DNA from: Deltaproteobacteria bacterium
GTDB lineage: Bacteria; Desulfobacterota; Desulfobacteria; Desulfobacterales; JAFDDL01
Assembly (NCBI GenBank): GCA_019310865.1
Contig: JAFDDL010000330.1
Coordinates: 1 to 9,072 of the forward strand
Reading direction: 5' to 3'
DNA length: 9,072 nucleotides
Position numbers and translations under genes: made by a program. Numbering within the stretch: position 1 is the first letter of the stretch; the number at the start of each line of letters is the position of its first letter. A model generated the notes under the pieces. The model made no database searches, had not been told where the DNA came from, and was given only the letters and a program-made list of their open reading frames with translations. Below, piece after piece: positions 1 to 6,391 of this stretch.

Positions 1-121
1 ACCACAGGCATATGGTTGATATCGGAGTCTTCGCTTACCTCCGAGGATAAAATTTTTCGCGTAACGCAGATATCGAGCAGATAAGCGCAGACATCGAATT
101 GGCCATTTGTGGATAGGCACT
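1..121. other. Left-edge stretch with no convincing gene
   Basis: Plus frame 1 is open from the window edge to a TAA at 82-84 (27 codons) and could be the tail of a gene starting further left. Its peptide shows no recognisable motif, and another plus frame is also open for 15 codons to a TAA at 48-50, so neither is supported. A single GTAACG (61-66) matches the half-site seen at 241-260 and 6188-6214, but one hexamer can easily occur by chance. A short inverted pair CGGAG (23-27) / CTCCG (39-43) is too weak to call a terminator. Confidence 0.2.
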
Positions 122-199
122 ATCTAAAGTTCAGAAAGGATATGAACCGGTTTCTTTTATCGAAGGCGGCCTGGCCGGCCGGCCTTATGAACTTTGGGT
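122..199. other. Foldable element, predicted three-way junction
   Basis: Read by eye, this stretch folds into a compact branched structure. Bases 122-133 pair with 188-199 in a 12 bp outer helix, including perfect AAAGTTCA (126-133) / TGAACTTT (188-195) arms and a few G-U pairs. Inside are a small hairpin (GAAAGG 134-139 against CC 147-148 and TTTC 151-154) and a strong GC hairpin (AAGGCGGCC 163-171 against GGCC 177-180 and GCCTT 182-186, loop TGGCC, one bulged G). It lies about 100 bp ahead of the first gene of the transport operon. There is no T-run after it, so it is not an ordinary terminator. It could be a structured RNA leader, a small RNA, or an imperfect-terminal-inverted-repeat DNA element. 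Confidence 0.4.
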
Positions 200-240
200 C
201 CCGACAAACTAAAAGCTGTTTTAAGATAAGCACACCACGA

Positions 241-260
241 GTAACGTTACTTAACGTTAG
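241..260. promoter_or_regulatory. Operator-like palindrome ahead of transport operon
   Basis: GTAACGTTAC (241-250) is a perfect 10 bp palindrome. It is followed after two bases by AACGTTA (253-259), so the CGTTA core recurs with a 10 bp (one helical turn) period. The same core is tripled at 6188-6214 between the sigma54 regulator and its divergent target, so this is a plausible binding site for that regulator's Fis-type HTH. It lies 36-55 bp upstream of the ATG at 296. I find no GG-N10-GC sigma54 core at a suitable position here. A weak TAAGAT -10-like hexamer at 222-227 would put the site just downstream of a start near 234, which suggests repression, but that promoter is not well supported. 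Confidence 0.45.
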
Positions 261-295
261 CATATGCGATTAAACTGAAAGGAATTGATCTTATC

Positions 296-598
296 ATGGG
301 AAAATGTTCATGCCATCCTGATATCGAAACGAATTTTATCTGCCTGAAACACAATGTCTACCTCTGCGAGGGATGTTTAACGTGCCGTGATCCTGAGATT
401 TATTGCAAACACCGCTCGTCTTGCCCAATCTGGTTCATCGATAAACATCAAAAAGGCTGGGATTCCGAGAAGGCCGAAGAAGAATCGGCAAAATACCGGG
501 TAGCCTTCAACCCTGGGAAAAAGACCGTTAGGGTCTCTTCCGGCACCCCGGTGCTGGAAGCGGCTCAAGCGGCCGATGTCCACATCAATGCCTTGTGA
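296..598 (+). CDS. Truncated Cys-rich protein: zinc-finger-like N-domain plus broken 2Fe-2S ferredoxin start
   Basis: 100 codons. Residues 1-50 form a Cys/His cluster (Cys 4, 6, 16, 24, 27, 30, 37, 43; His 7, 19, 39) that resembles a B-box-type zinc-binding module. Residues 67-100 look like the first strands of a plant-type 2Fe-2S ferredoxin (GKKTVRVSSGTPVLEAAQAA, then a V-x-I-N-A-L motif). In corrinoid-activation/ASKHA-type ferredoxin proteins the next residue would be the first cluster Cys; here it is a TGA (596-598). Beyond the stop the same frame reads NGKGSC, placing a Cys (614-616) where the second cluster Cys is expected, then the similarity ends. The complete family proteins are several times longer, so this is most likely a remnant. 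A short zinc-binding protein is still possible, because the frame before the TGA is clean. Its AAAGGA (278-283) is a distant ribosome site (12 nt). It is the first gene of the transport operon and in frame with the ATPase ATG at 641. Confidence 0.6.
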   Translation: MGKCSCHPDIETNFICLKHNVYLCEGCLTCRDPEIYCKHRSSCPIWFIDKHQKGWDSEKAEEESAKYRVAFNPGKKTVRVSSGTPVLEAAQAADVHINAL

Positions 599-640
599 AA
601 CGGCAAAGGTTCATGTAAAACCCCCATAAAGGAAAAAATC

Positions 641-1345
641 ATGCCCTTGGTAACTGCCGACAACTTGGAAAAAACCTACCAGGTCGGTGAAATATCGGTG
701 AAGGCGATTCGCGGTGTGAGTTTCACTATTGAGCCTGCATCCTTTGTCTCATTTGTGGGCCCTTCCGGTAGCGGTAAAAGCACACTGCTCAATATGATAG
801 GCTGCCTTGACCCTCCCACAAGCGGCTCTTTGCAGGTTGCGGGCCAGGATATTGCCCGTATGGATCGTAAACAGGCCGCGCATTTCAGAGGCGAACACAT
901 CGGCTTCGTGTTCCAGGATTTTAACCTGATCCCGGTGTTGACGGTCTTTGAAAACGTGGAATATCCTTTACTCATGGTGCAAAACCGGCCCGCCCAGGAG
1001 CGTAAAAAACGGGTAAACGATCTGCTCGGCGCCGTCGGCATGGGGGATCAGGGTGATAAATATCCAAGCCAGATTTCCGGCGGTCAGAAGCAGCGGGTGG
1101 CCGTTGCGCGAGCCTTGATAACCAATGCAAAACTGGTGCTGGCCGACGAACCCACGGCAAATCTTGACGGGGAAACGGCAAATCGGATCATCAATCTTAT
1201 GAAAAAGATGCGTAATGAATTTCACACCACCTTTATTTTTTCCACCCATGATCCAAAGGTGATGCGAAGCGCTGAAATCGTTTTTACCCTTGAAGATGGA
1301 ATGCTCTTAAAAAGGCAAAACGACAATGGGAGGCCCCATGCTTAA
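641..1345 (+). CDS. ABC transporter ATP-binding protein, LolD/MacB type
   Basis: 234-residue nucleotide-binding subunit that powers an inner-membrane ABC transporter from the cytoplasmic side. All motifs are intact: Walker A GPSGSGKST (40-48), Q-loop Gln92 in GFVFQDFN, signature SGGQKQR (146-152), Walker B LVLADEP (165-171) with catalytic Glu170, D-loop NLD (174-176) and switch His203. The FQDFNLIPVLTVFENVEYPL stretch after the Q-loop is typical of the LolD/MacB/FtsE group, whose members extract or push substrates at the periplasmic face rather than moving them through a channel. A ribosome site AAAGGA (628-633) precedes the ATG by 7 nt. Its TAA (1343-1345) lies inside the start of the permease gene, so the two should be made together. 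Family is certain; the exact substrate is not, and true LolD cannot be separated from a paralogue by sequence alone. Confidence 0.93.
   Translation: MPLVTADNLEKTYQVGEISVKAIRGVSFTIEPASFVSFVGPSGSGKSTLLNMIGCLDPPTSGSLQVAGQDIARMDRKQAAHFRGEHIGFVFQDFNLIPVLTVFENVEYPLLMVQNRPAQERKKRVNDLLGAVGMGDQGDKYPSQISGGQKQRVAVARALITNAKLVLADEPTANLDGETANRIINLMKKMRNEFHTTFIFSTHDPKVMRSAEIVFTLEDGMLLKRQNDNGRPHA
1328..1333 (+). promoter_or_regulatory. Ribosome binding site that decides the permease start
   Basis: GGGAGG lies four bases before the ATG at 1338. The upstream in-frame ATG at 1326 overlaps this site and has no ribosome site of its own, so the permease most likely begins at 1338. Confidence 0.6.
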
Positions 1346-2585
1346 AATTATCAAAATTGCCGCTCGCAATCTTCGCCGATATCAGCGGCGGACGATACTG
1401 ACATCGGCGCTGATCACCTTGGGCGTGGTGGCGGTGCTGCTCTTTATTGCCGTAACAGGATCTTTTAAGAATATGATGGTCGGCCAGATCACGGATTCCA
1501 TGCTTGGCCATATTCAGATCCACCGCAAGGGCTATCTGGCCTCCATTGACAACCTGCCGCTCGATCGAAACTTGAACCAACGCCAGATGGCAAAGGTAAA
1601 CGAGCTTTTAAGCGCTGTGGATGCAGTTGAATCCTTTTCCATACGTATCAAGCTCGGGGCCATGTTCAGCAATTTTAACCAAACCACCAACATCCGGCTC
1701 AATACTGTCATCCCCGAGCAGGAGGTCAAGACCGTTCCCCTGCTTCCCGAGCGTATCATTAAAGGGGAAAAAAAGAATGTTCTGCTGCAAAAAGGCGAAA
1801 TTCTCATTCCCGAACTGATCGCAAAAGGCATGAAAGTGAAGGTTGGCGACAGTGTTGTGCTGGTGGCCAATAACAAGGATGGCTCGGTCAACGGAAAAAC
1901 GTTCACGGTCAGCGGCGTACTTGAAGGCATTTCCGGTCCCGGGGGCCGGGATGGGGTGATTCACCTGGATGATGCCAAAGAGTTGCTGCGCATCAATGGC
2001 GTTGAAGTCAGTGAAATAGCGATTCGCCTTAAAAACATGGATGAAATCCCCAAGGTTTTTTCCAGCCTAACGGCTGAGCTAGGATCCATGAGGGATAAAA
2101 ATGATAAACCGGTATTTGAAGTGCACACCTGGGAAAAACTGACCCCTTTTTACAATATTGCCAAAATGATCGATTTGATGACATTTTTCATCAAAATTAT
2201 GCTGGTGGCCATTGTTCTGGTAAGCATCATGAATGTGATGATCATGGCTGTGTACGAAAGGATCAATGAAATCGGCACCATTGCCGCCATTGGTACATTA
2301 CCGGGAAGAATTATGGCCCTGTTCGTGACCGAAGGCTTTCTGCTAGGCGTGCTTGGAACCGTTGTGGGAACGGTGATCAGCCTGATCAGCATTGCCGCCA
2401 TCAATGCCGCTGAAGTCACCTTTAACTTCGGACGGCAGTCCAACCTGGTGCTTGCCCCGACCATCGGATGGGGGGATGTCATCACCATTGTGTTGATCGT
2501 CATCGGCATCGCCGTAGCAGCCAGCCTGCAGCCGGCCTTTAAGGCTGCCAGAATGGACCCGATAACCGCCTTGCGGCATGTATAA
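1338..2585 (+). CDS. ABC transporter permease, FtsX/MacB/LolC-E type
   Basis: 415 residues from the chosen ATG (419 from the alternative ATG at 1326). Topology is that of the MacB/LolE superfamily: a basic N-terminus (RNLRRYQRRT), TM1 at about 20-40, a periplasmic domain of roughly 230 residues, then three C-terminal membrane segments. The cytoplasmic coupling segment YERINEIGTIAAIGTLPGRI follows TM2, and the protein ends in the family hallmark ARMDPITALRHV. Such permeases work as dimers with the ATPase and use mechanotransmission to release or expel periplasmic or membrane-embedded substrates. Start overlaps the ATPase stop by 8 nt (translational coupling). There is a single permease gene, so a homodimer is likely, unlike the LolC/LolE heterodimer. 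A LolA-like carrier and an outer-membrane barrel follow directly, favouring lipid or lipoprotein traffic over drug efflux. Family sure, substrate inferred. Confidence 0.9.
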   Translation: MLKIIKIAARNLRRYQRRTILTSALITLGVVAVLLFIAVTGSFKNMMVGQITDSMLGHIQIHRKGYLASIDNLPLDRNLNQRQMAKVNELLSAVDAVESFSIRIKLGAMFSNFNQTTNIRLNTVIPEQEVKTVPLLPERIIKGEKKNVLLQKGEILIPELIAKGMKVKVGDSVVLVANNKDGSVNGKTFTVSGVLEGISGPGGRDGVIHLDDAKELLRINGVEVSEIAIRLKNMDEIPKVFSSLTAELGSMRDKNDKPVFEVHTWEKLTPFYNIAKMIDLMTFFIKIMLVAIVLVSIMNVMIMAVYERINEIGTIAAIGTLPGRIMALFVTEGFLLGVLGTVVGTVISLISIAAINAAEVTFNFGRQSNLVLAPTIGWGDVITIVLIVIGIAVAASLQPAFKAARMDPITALRHV

Positions 2586-2653
2586 AATTATATGAATGAA
2601 ACAGGCTCTGAGGGATTATCAGATTGATTATATAGAAAAAACTGGGGGTGCCT

Positions 2654-3421
2654 ATGATGCGGTTCAAACAATTATTCAAAGCCGTTAGCAATGCTATCTT
2701 CCTAATGGTTGTTTTTTTATGCCTGCTCGTGACAGGGACGGCGACTGCCCTTGACGGCAATGAAATCCTGCTTCAGGTGGATCGCAACCTCCAGCCTGAG
2801 TCCTACGAAATGTACCAAAAACTCATCAACGTCGAACCGGATGGCAATAAAAAAGAGTATGTGCTTTACACGGTAAAAAAGGGCCAGGACAAAATGGTTG
2901 CTCTGTTTCTGTCCCCTGCCAGTGAAAAGGGGAGAGCGACCCTCCGATTGGGCGACAACATGTGGCTCTACATTCCCAATGTGGGTAGACCGATACGCAT
3001 CACGAGTCTGCAGTCGGTAGTAGGGGGTGTTTTCAACAATTCCGACATTTTGCGTCTGGATTATAGAGCTGAGTATGACGCCGAGATTCTAGAGGAAACA
3101 GTGGATTCCTATATTCTCGATTGCAAAGCCAAAACATCATCGGTTGCATACGACCGTTTAAAGATGTGGGTGGACAAAAAAACCATGGTGCCCGTTACCA
3201 TTGAATGCCATGCCGCCAGCGGCATGTTGATCAAAACCCTCTATTATAAAAATACAAAGGAATTCGGTGACGATCTTGTGAGGCCATCGGTGCTTGAGAC
3301 TGACAGCCCCCTGTATAAAGGATATAAATCCGTAATGATTTACGCCAAAATCAACCCAAAAAAACTGGCCGATGAGGTGTTCACCTTGAATTATCTGCCC
3401 CGGGTGAATGAATTGCGATGA
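2654..3421 (+). CDS. Periplasmic outer-membrane lipoprotein-sorting (LolA-like) protein
   Basis: 255 residues from ATG 2654; ATG 2657 and GTG 2648 are alternatives, and a G-rich SD-like stretch (2644-2648) fits 2654 or 2657 best. A signal peptide (hydrophobic core FLMVVFLCLLVTG, cleavage near TATA-LDG) sends it to the periplasm. The mature part matches the LolA-like family annotated as outer membrane lipoprotein-sorting protein: GRATLRLGDNMWLYIPNVGRP, then VVGGVFNNSDILRLDY. This family has the open beta-barrel fold of LolA/LolB that shields acyl chains, and often accompanies MMPL/RND or FtsX-type transporters. It starts 68 bp after the permease, and its TGA overlaps the next ATG (ATGA). Likely role: carry a hydrophobic cargo from the permease to the barrel protein downstream. 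It lacks an N-terminal lipobox Cys at the cleavage site, so it is soluble rather than a lipoprotein. Confidence 0.85.
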   Translation: MMRFKQLFKAVSNAIFLMVVFLCLLVTGTATALDGNEILLQVDRNLQPESYEMYQKLINVEPDGNKKEYVLYTVKKGQDKMVALFLSPASEKGRATLRLGDNMWLYIPNVGRPIRITSLQSVVGGVFNNSDILRLDYRAEYDAEILEETVDSYILDCKAKTSSVAYDRLKMWVDKKTMVPVTIECHAASGMLIKTLYYKNTKEFGDDLVRPSVLETDSPLYKGYKSVMIYAKINPKKLADEVFTLNYLPRVNELR

Positions 3422-4740
3422 GACATGGTTGCGGTCGGATAGTACACGGCATCCTATATTATCTTGTCAGCCTGATCTTATTTTCCCTCCCCACCCATGC
3501 CTTGGCTGAAGAGAATTACAGTTTTGACCTGGCGGAATTCGAGCCAAAAAAATTTGAATGGGGTGGGTATGCAGAGATCGAGTGGCAGCATTTTGATCTA
3601 AATACAAGCAGCGCGTTTTACGGCCTCAATTTTTATAAAGACCCTCGCAGCGCCATCGACCGTTTTACCGGAGCGCTGCAACTGGAATGCAGTTACAAGA
3701 AGGGTATCGGGGCTTTCAATGGCGTGCTGCATGCCGAAGCCAGGCAGGATAATATCGATTGGACGGATACAGTAGATATTTTTGAAGCCAACCTGAGTCT
3801 CAAGCCGAGTCCGTTTGCAACGGTTGATCTTGGGAAAAAGGTTTTCAAGTGGGGCAAGGGATATGCCTGGAATCCGGTGGGGTTTGTTGATCGGCCCAAA
3901 GATCCCAACAACCCCGAGGAGACATTGGAAGGATTTATCGGTGCCGGCATTGATCTGATAAAGAGTTTTGGCGGATCTATACAGACAGTTGCCCTCACAA
4001 CGGTAGTCCTGCCGGTCTGGGAAAATGTCAATGAAGATTTTGGTGAGGCGGACAATGTAAATCTTGCGGCAAAATTTTATATGCTCTACCGGGATACGGA
4101 TATTGATTTTGTACTATTCACCGGTAACAGCCGCTCAACCCGATATGGTGTCGATTTTTCAAGAAATCTGTCCTCGAACTTTGAAATTCACGGTGAATTT
4201 GCCTATCTATCCGATCTGAAACAGAATTATCTTTCTGAAACCGGCACTTTAGCCAAACGTGAGCTTTGCACAACAAAGTACCTGCTGGGTCTGCGGTATC
4301 TAACCGCAAGCGACATCACCACAATCATGGAATTTTATCACAATGGCGCCGGTTTGTCGGAATCGGAACTGGGTCGCTTTTATCAACTGGTTGCCGATGC
4401 AGACGAGCAGCTGCACAGCACCGGAACAGACACCCTTTTCCAAACTGCAAAAAACATATCTAAGATGGGATATGGCAGCCCCCAGCTGGGCCGCAATTAT
4501 CTGTACCTGAAAATCAACCAGAAAGAGCCATTTGATATCCTCTATTTCACACCGGGCGTGATCGCCATCGTGAACCTTGACGACCAGAGCTATTCCGTTA
4601 GCCCGGAAATGTTGTACACCGGTTTTACCAACTTTGAGATTCGCTTGCGTGTTACTTTCCTAAACGGCGACAATTTCACAGAGTTTAAGGAAAAACAAAA
4701 TAAAAACAAACTTGAATTCCGTGTACGGTATTATTTTTGA
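3418..4740 (+). CDS. Outer-membrane beta-barrel protein (porin-like), last gene of transport operon
   Basis: 440 residues. A signal peptide (core ILYYLVSLILFSL, cleavage near HALA-EEN) is followed by a chain rich in alternating polar/hydrophobic, aromatic-ended strands, for example WGGYAEIEWQHF. It ends LEFRVRYYF, with a C-terminal Phe as required by the BAM machinery for outer-membrane insertion. A central motif, VDLGKKVFKWGKGYAWNPVGF, is the most family-like part and recalls DUF1302-type/alginate-export-like barrels found next to LolA-like genes; I cannot name the family with certainty. It overlaps the LolA-like gene by 4 nt (ATGA), so it is translationally coupled. As the only outer-membrane member, it is the probable receiving or exporting end of the ABC/LolA-like route. 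No TonB box is seen, so a TonB-dependent receptor is unlikely. Confidence 0.8.
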   Translation: MRHGCGRIVHGILYYLVSLILFSLPTHALAEENYSFDLAEFEPKKFEWGGYAEIEWQHFDLNTSSAFYGLNFYKDPRSAIDRFTGALQLECSYKKGIGAFNGVLHAEARQDNIDWTDTVDIFEANLSLKPSPFATVDLGKKVFKWGKGYAWNPVGFVDRPKDPNNPEETLEGFIGAGIDLIKSFGGSIQTVALTTVVLPVWENVNEDFGEADNVNLAAKFYMLYRDTDIDFVLFTGNSRSTRYGVDFSRNLSSNFEIHGEFAYLSDLKQNYLSETGTLAKRELCTTKYLLGLRYLTASDITTIMEFYHNGAGLSESELGRFYQLVADADEQLHSTGTDTLFQTAKNISKMGYGSPQLGRNYLYLKINQKEPFDILYFTPGVIAIVNLDDQSYSVSPEMLYTGFTNFEIRLRVTFLNGDNFTEFKEKQNKNKLEFRVRYYF

Positions 4741-4796
4741 TTCAACCCTGTCACCAATTGGCCTTTTTTCCATTAGGGAAGCGCTTCAACCAGCTT
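4741..4796. other. Convergent gap between operon and regulator
   Basis: Only 56 bp separate the barrel stop from the end of the regulator's detached C-terminal frame. It holds a palindrome CCAATTGG followed closely by a T-run (4764-4769), and a perfect GAAGCGCTTC palindrome (4778-4787). Neither makes a convincing intrinsic terminator stem, so transcripts from the two sides may overlap. Confidence 0.3.
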
Positions 4797-5054
4797 CTAA
4801 TCATCTGCGCGTTGCAGCGGGATATCCCACTTTTTCATATATTTCCATATTGCCGTCCGGCTCAGACCGATCCTGCGACCCACCTCGGCCTTGTTCCAGC
4901 CAGATTCATCAAGGTGGTTGAGCAAAATTTCTTTGGACAACTTGTATCGCTTGCCGGGCGTGTGGTTTGAGCGGGCAGGCATCATTGTGCGAATAGTGGG
5001 ATAGTCCGGTTGAAGGATTTCGATTGGTAAATCGGATGGTTCAATATTCTCCAT
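4797..5054 (-). CDS. Detached C-terminal Fis-type HTH domain of the sigma54 activator
   Basis: 85 codons in the -1/+1 frame relative to the regulator, overlapping its end by 14 nt. Residues 4-13 ([10 protein letters not shown]) match the linker that in NtrC-family activators follows the AAA+ domain by about 20 residues after the PGNVREL motif. Residues 41-78 form a Fis-type helix-turn-helix ([20 protein letters not shown], then [16 protein letters not shown]). It is therefore the 3' part of the same ancestral gene, cut off by a deletion/frameshift near 5050. The ATG at 5052-5054 has a poor ribosome site, but could be reached by translational coupling from the overlapping TGA. If made, it would be a free DNA-binding domain that occupies operators without activating. 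It may equally be an unexpressed pseudogene fragment. Confidence 0.6.
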   Translation of the reverse strand: MENIEPSDLPIEILQPDYPTIRTMMPARSNHTPGKRYKLSKEILLNHLDESGWNKAEVGRRIGLSRTAIWKYMKKWDIPLQRADD

Positions 5055-6156
5055 TTCCCGGCCAAAGGTAGTCCATAAATATCCGCATGGTCTCCTGTGT
5101 AATGCCCACCACCCGCTTGCCCGTTTTTTTATTCATGACCTTAATGAAATGACTCATAAGCAGCGGTATATCTTCCTTGCGTTCGCGCAGCGACGGAAGG
5201 CGTATGGGAAACACCTTGAGTCGATAATAAAGATCCTCCCGAATAAGCCCTTCCCGCATTTTGGCGTATAGATCCTGGTGCGTTGCGGTGATAATCCGTA
5301 TATCAATCTTTCGCTTTTTCGAATCCCCGACGCGCTCGATCTCTCTTTCCTGCAGAACCCGCAAGAGTTTAACCTGGATATAGGCGCTCAGTTCGCCTAT
5401 TTCATCAAGAAAGATTGTGCCTCCCGACGCCTCCTCAAAACGCCCCATGCGATCTCTGTTAGCACCAGTGAACGCACCTTTCACGTGCCCGAACAGCTCG
5501 CTTTCAAGAAGGGTTTCGGCAAGTGCGCTGCAGTTCACGGTTATCAGCGGACCATCTCTGCGCTCACTGTTGAAATGAAGCGCTCCGGCGATGAGTTCTT
5601 TACCGGTTCCGCTTTCCCCTTGAATCAGGATTGTCGCCTCACTTGCAGCGACGGCTAATACCGTTCCAAAAACCTGTCGCATGGCTCGGCTCTTACCGAT
5701 AATGTTATCCATGCGGTGAATCTCCCCCAATCGCAATGCGGCCGCCTCTGCCTTTTTTCGTGCTTGATTGAGTTCGGTCAGATCGGTGACCGTTTCGACA
5801 ATGCCAATGATTTGATCGTTTTCGTCCTTGACGACACTGGCTTTCTTAATAATCGGGACATCATACCCATCTTTATGCCGGAGTTGACATTCTTTGGCCC
5901 CGGAATACTCTTTCTCGAGAATCCTGCATTTTTTGATATCACCAGGGCATGCATTGCCAAAACAGCGAGAGCACTGGAGCAGCTGACAGGTCTTGCCCAA
6001 CGCCTCCTTAGCCGAATACCCACTAATTCGTTCCATAGAGTGGTTCCAAGATGAGATCCGACCACTGGCATCCATGGTAAACACACCATCGGCCATTGAA
6101 TCGATAATCCGGTTTACAAACCTAACGTTCCACGTTTCATGTTTTCTTTCCTTCAT
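5041..6156 (-). CDS. PAS/AAA+ sigma54-dependent transcriptional activator, truncated at Sensor II (probable pseudogene)
   Basis: 371 residues. Order: a PAS domain (about 13-128) with an unusual Cys-rich loop (Cys 57, 62, 65, 70, 77, 90), then a sigma54-activator AAA+ domain: Walker A GESGTGKE (180-187), sigma54 loop GAFTGA (227-232), Walker [10 protein letters not shown] (245-253), arginine-finger region REDLYYRL (306-313). The chain ends WPGNGEY-stop where family members read WPGNVREL. The frame breaks there, the Sensor II Arg and about 16-17 residues are missing, and the HTH continues in another frame (4797-5054). Without Sensor II and HTH, activation from a distant site should fail. The Cys-rich PAS suggests redox, metal or Fe-S sensing. 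No partner histidine-kinase receiver domain is present. AGGAG (6168-6172) is the ribosome site, 11 nt from the ATG. Its targets are probably the divergent 6392 gene and the 296-4740 operon. Confidence 0.85.
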   Translation of the reverse strand: MKERKHETWNVRFVNRIIDSMADGVFTMDASGRISSWNHSMERISGYSAKEALGKTCQLLQCSRCFGNACPGDIKKCRILEKEYSGAKECQLRHKDGYDVPIIKKASVVKDENDQIIGIVETVTDLTELNQARKKAEAAALRLGEIHRMDNIIGKSRAMRQVFGTVLAVAASEATILIQGESGTGKELIAGALHFNSERRDGPLITVNCSALAETLLESELFGHVKGAFTGANRDRMGRFEEASGGTIFLDEIGELSAYIQVKLLRVLQEREIERVGDSKKRKIDIRIITATHQDLYAKMREGLIREDLYYRLKVFPIRLPSLRERKEDIPLLMSHFIKVMNKKTGKRVVGITQETMRIFMDYLWPGNGEY

Positions 6157-6187
6157 GGATTGTATCGCTCCTGATTCCCAAGGCTAT

Positions 6188-6214
6188 CGTTACAATAACG
6201 TTACCATACGTTAC
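6188..6214. promoter_or_regulatory. Triple CGTTAC repeats, likely enhancer and autoregulatory operator
   Basis: CGTTAC occurs at 6188-6193, 6199-6204 and 6209-6214, spaced 11 and 10 bp, so all three lie on one DNA face. The middle copy sits in a TAACGTTA palindrome (6196-6203). The array is about 110-135 bp upstream of the start predicted from the sigma54 promoter at 6299-6314, the usual enhancer distance for NtrC-family activators. It also overlaps the expected start of the regulator's own minus-strand transcript. The core recurs ahead of the transport operon at 241-260. Confidence 0.6.
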
Positions 6215-6220
6215 CTGCTC

Positions 6221-6248
6221 ATTAGCAACAAATCAATCCCCTTGTCAA
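6221..6248 (-). promoter_or_regulatory. Sigma70-type promoter of the regulator
   Basis: On the minus strand, a perfect TTGACA -35 (6243-6248) is followed after 16 bp by GCTAAT (6221-6226; four of six -10 positions match). A start near 6214 would fall at the edge of the CGTTAC array, fitting negative autoregulation. Confidence 0.5.
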
Positions 6249-6298
6249 GAAAAACAACTTTAGTTAAAAATACAGTGGGTTATAAAATATCACACACA

Positions 6299-6314
6299 TG
6301 GCACACTTATTGAA
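6299..6314 (+). promoter_or_regulatory. Sigma54-type -24/-12 promoter for the thioredoxin-like gene
   Basis: TGGCAC, then ACTTA, then TTGAA matches the -24 TGGCAC / -12 TTGCA consensus with exact spacing. The only important deviation is A for C in the -12 GC doublet. The predicted start is near 6325, about 67 bp before the ATG at 6392. The divergent gene encodes a sigma54 activator and its likely binding array lies upstream, so the context agrees. Confidence 0.6.
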
Positions 6315-6391
6315 TTAATAAAAATCAGAAGACGTTCTCATCAATTAATAGGTGATTTTCAGTATCACACAACAAACGAAAGGAGATCAAA

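Noticed and set aside
100..295. Sigma54 promoter for the transport operon
   Set aside because: No GG-N10-GC pair with a TGGCA-like -24 exists in this stretch; GGCCGGCC repeats give only off-spacing matches.
596..640. Selenocysteine insertion at the TGA
   Set aside because: The only hairpin after the TGA is a 4 bp GGTT/AACC stem, far below a bacterial SECIS, and the third cluster Cys is missing; kept only as an open option.
4741..4970. Plus-strand reading frames after the barrel gene
   Set aside because: They run antisense to the clearly coding HTH frame (4797-5054) and show no domain or ribosome site.
6231..6244. IHF-like site between enhancer and sigma54 promoter
   Set aside because: AATCAA followed by TTG has a 5-base instead of 4-base spacer, one off the IHF consensus; the location is attractive but the match fails.
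6320..6359. AAAATCA/TGATTTT inverted repeat in the leader of the thioredoxin-like gene
   Set aside because: AT-rich 7 bp arms 25 bases apart are common in such sequence, and no further pairing supports a regulatory fold.
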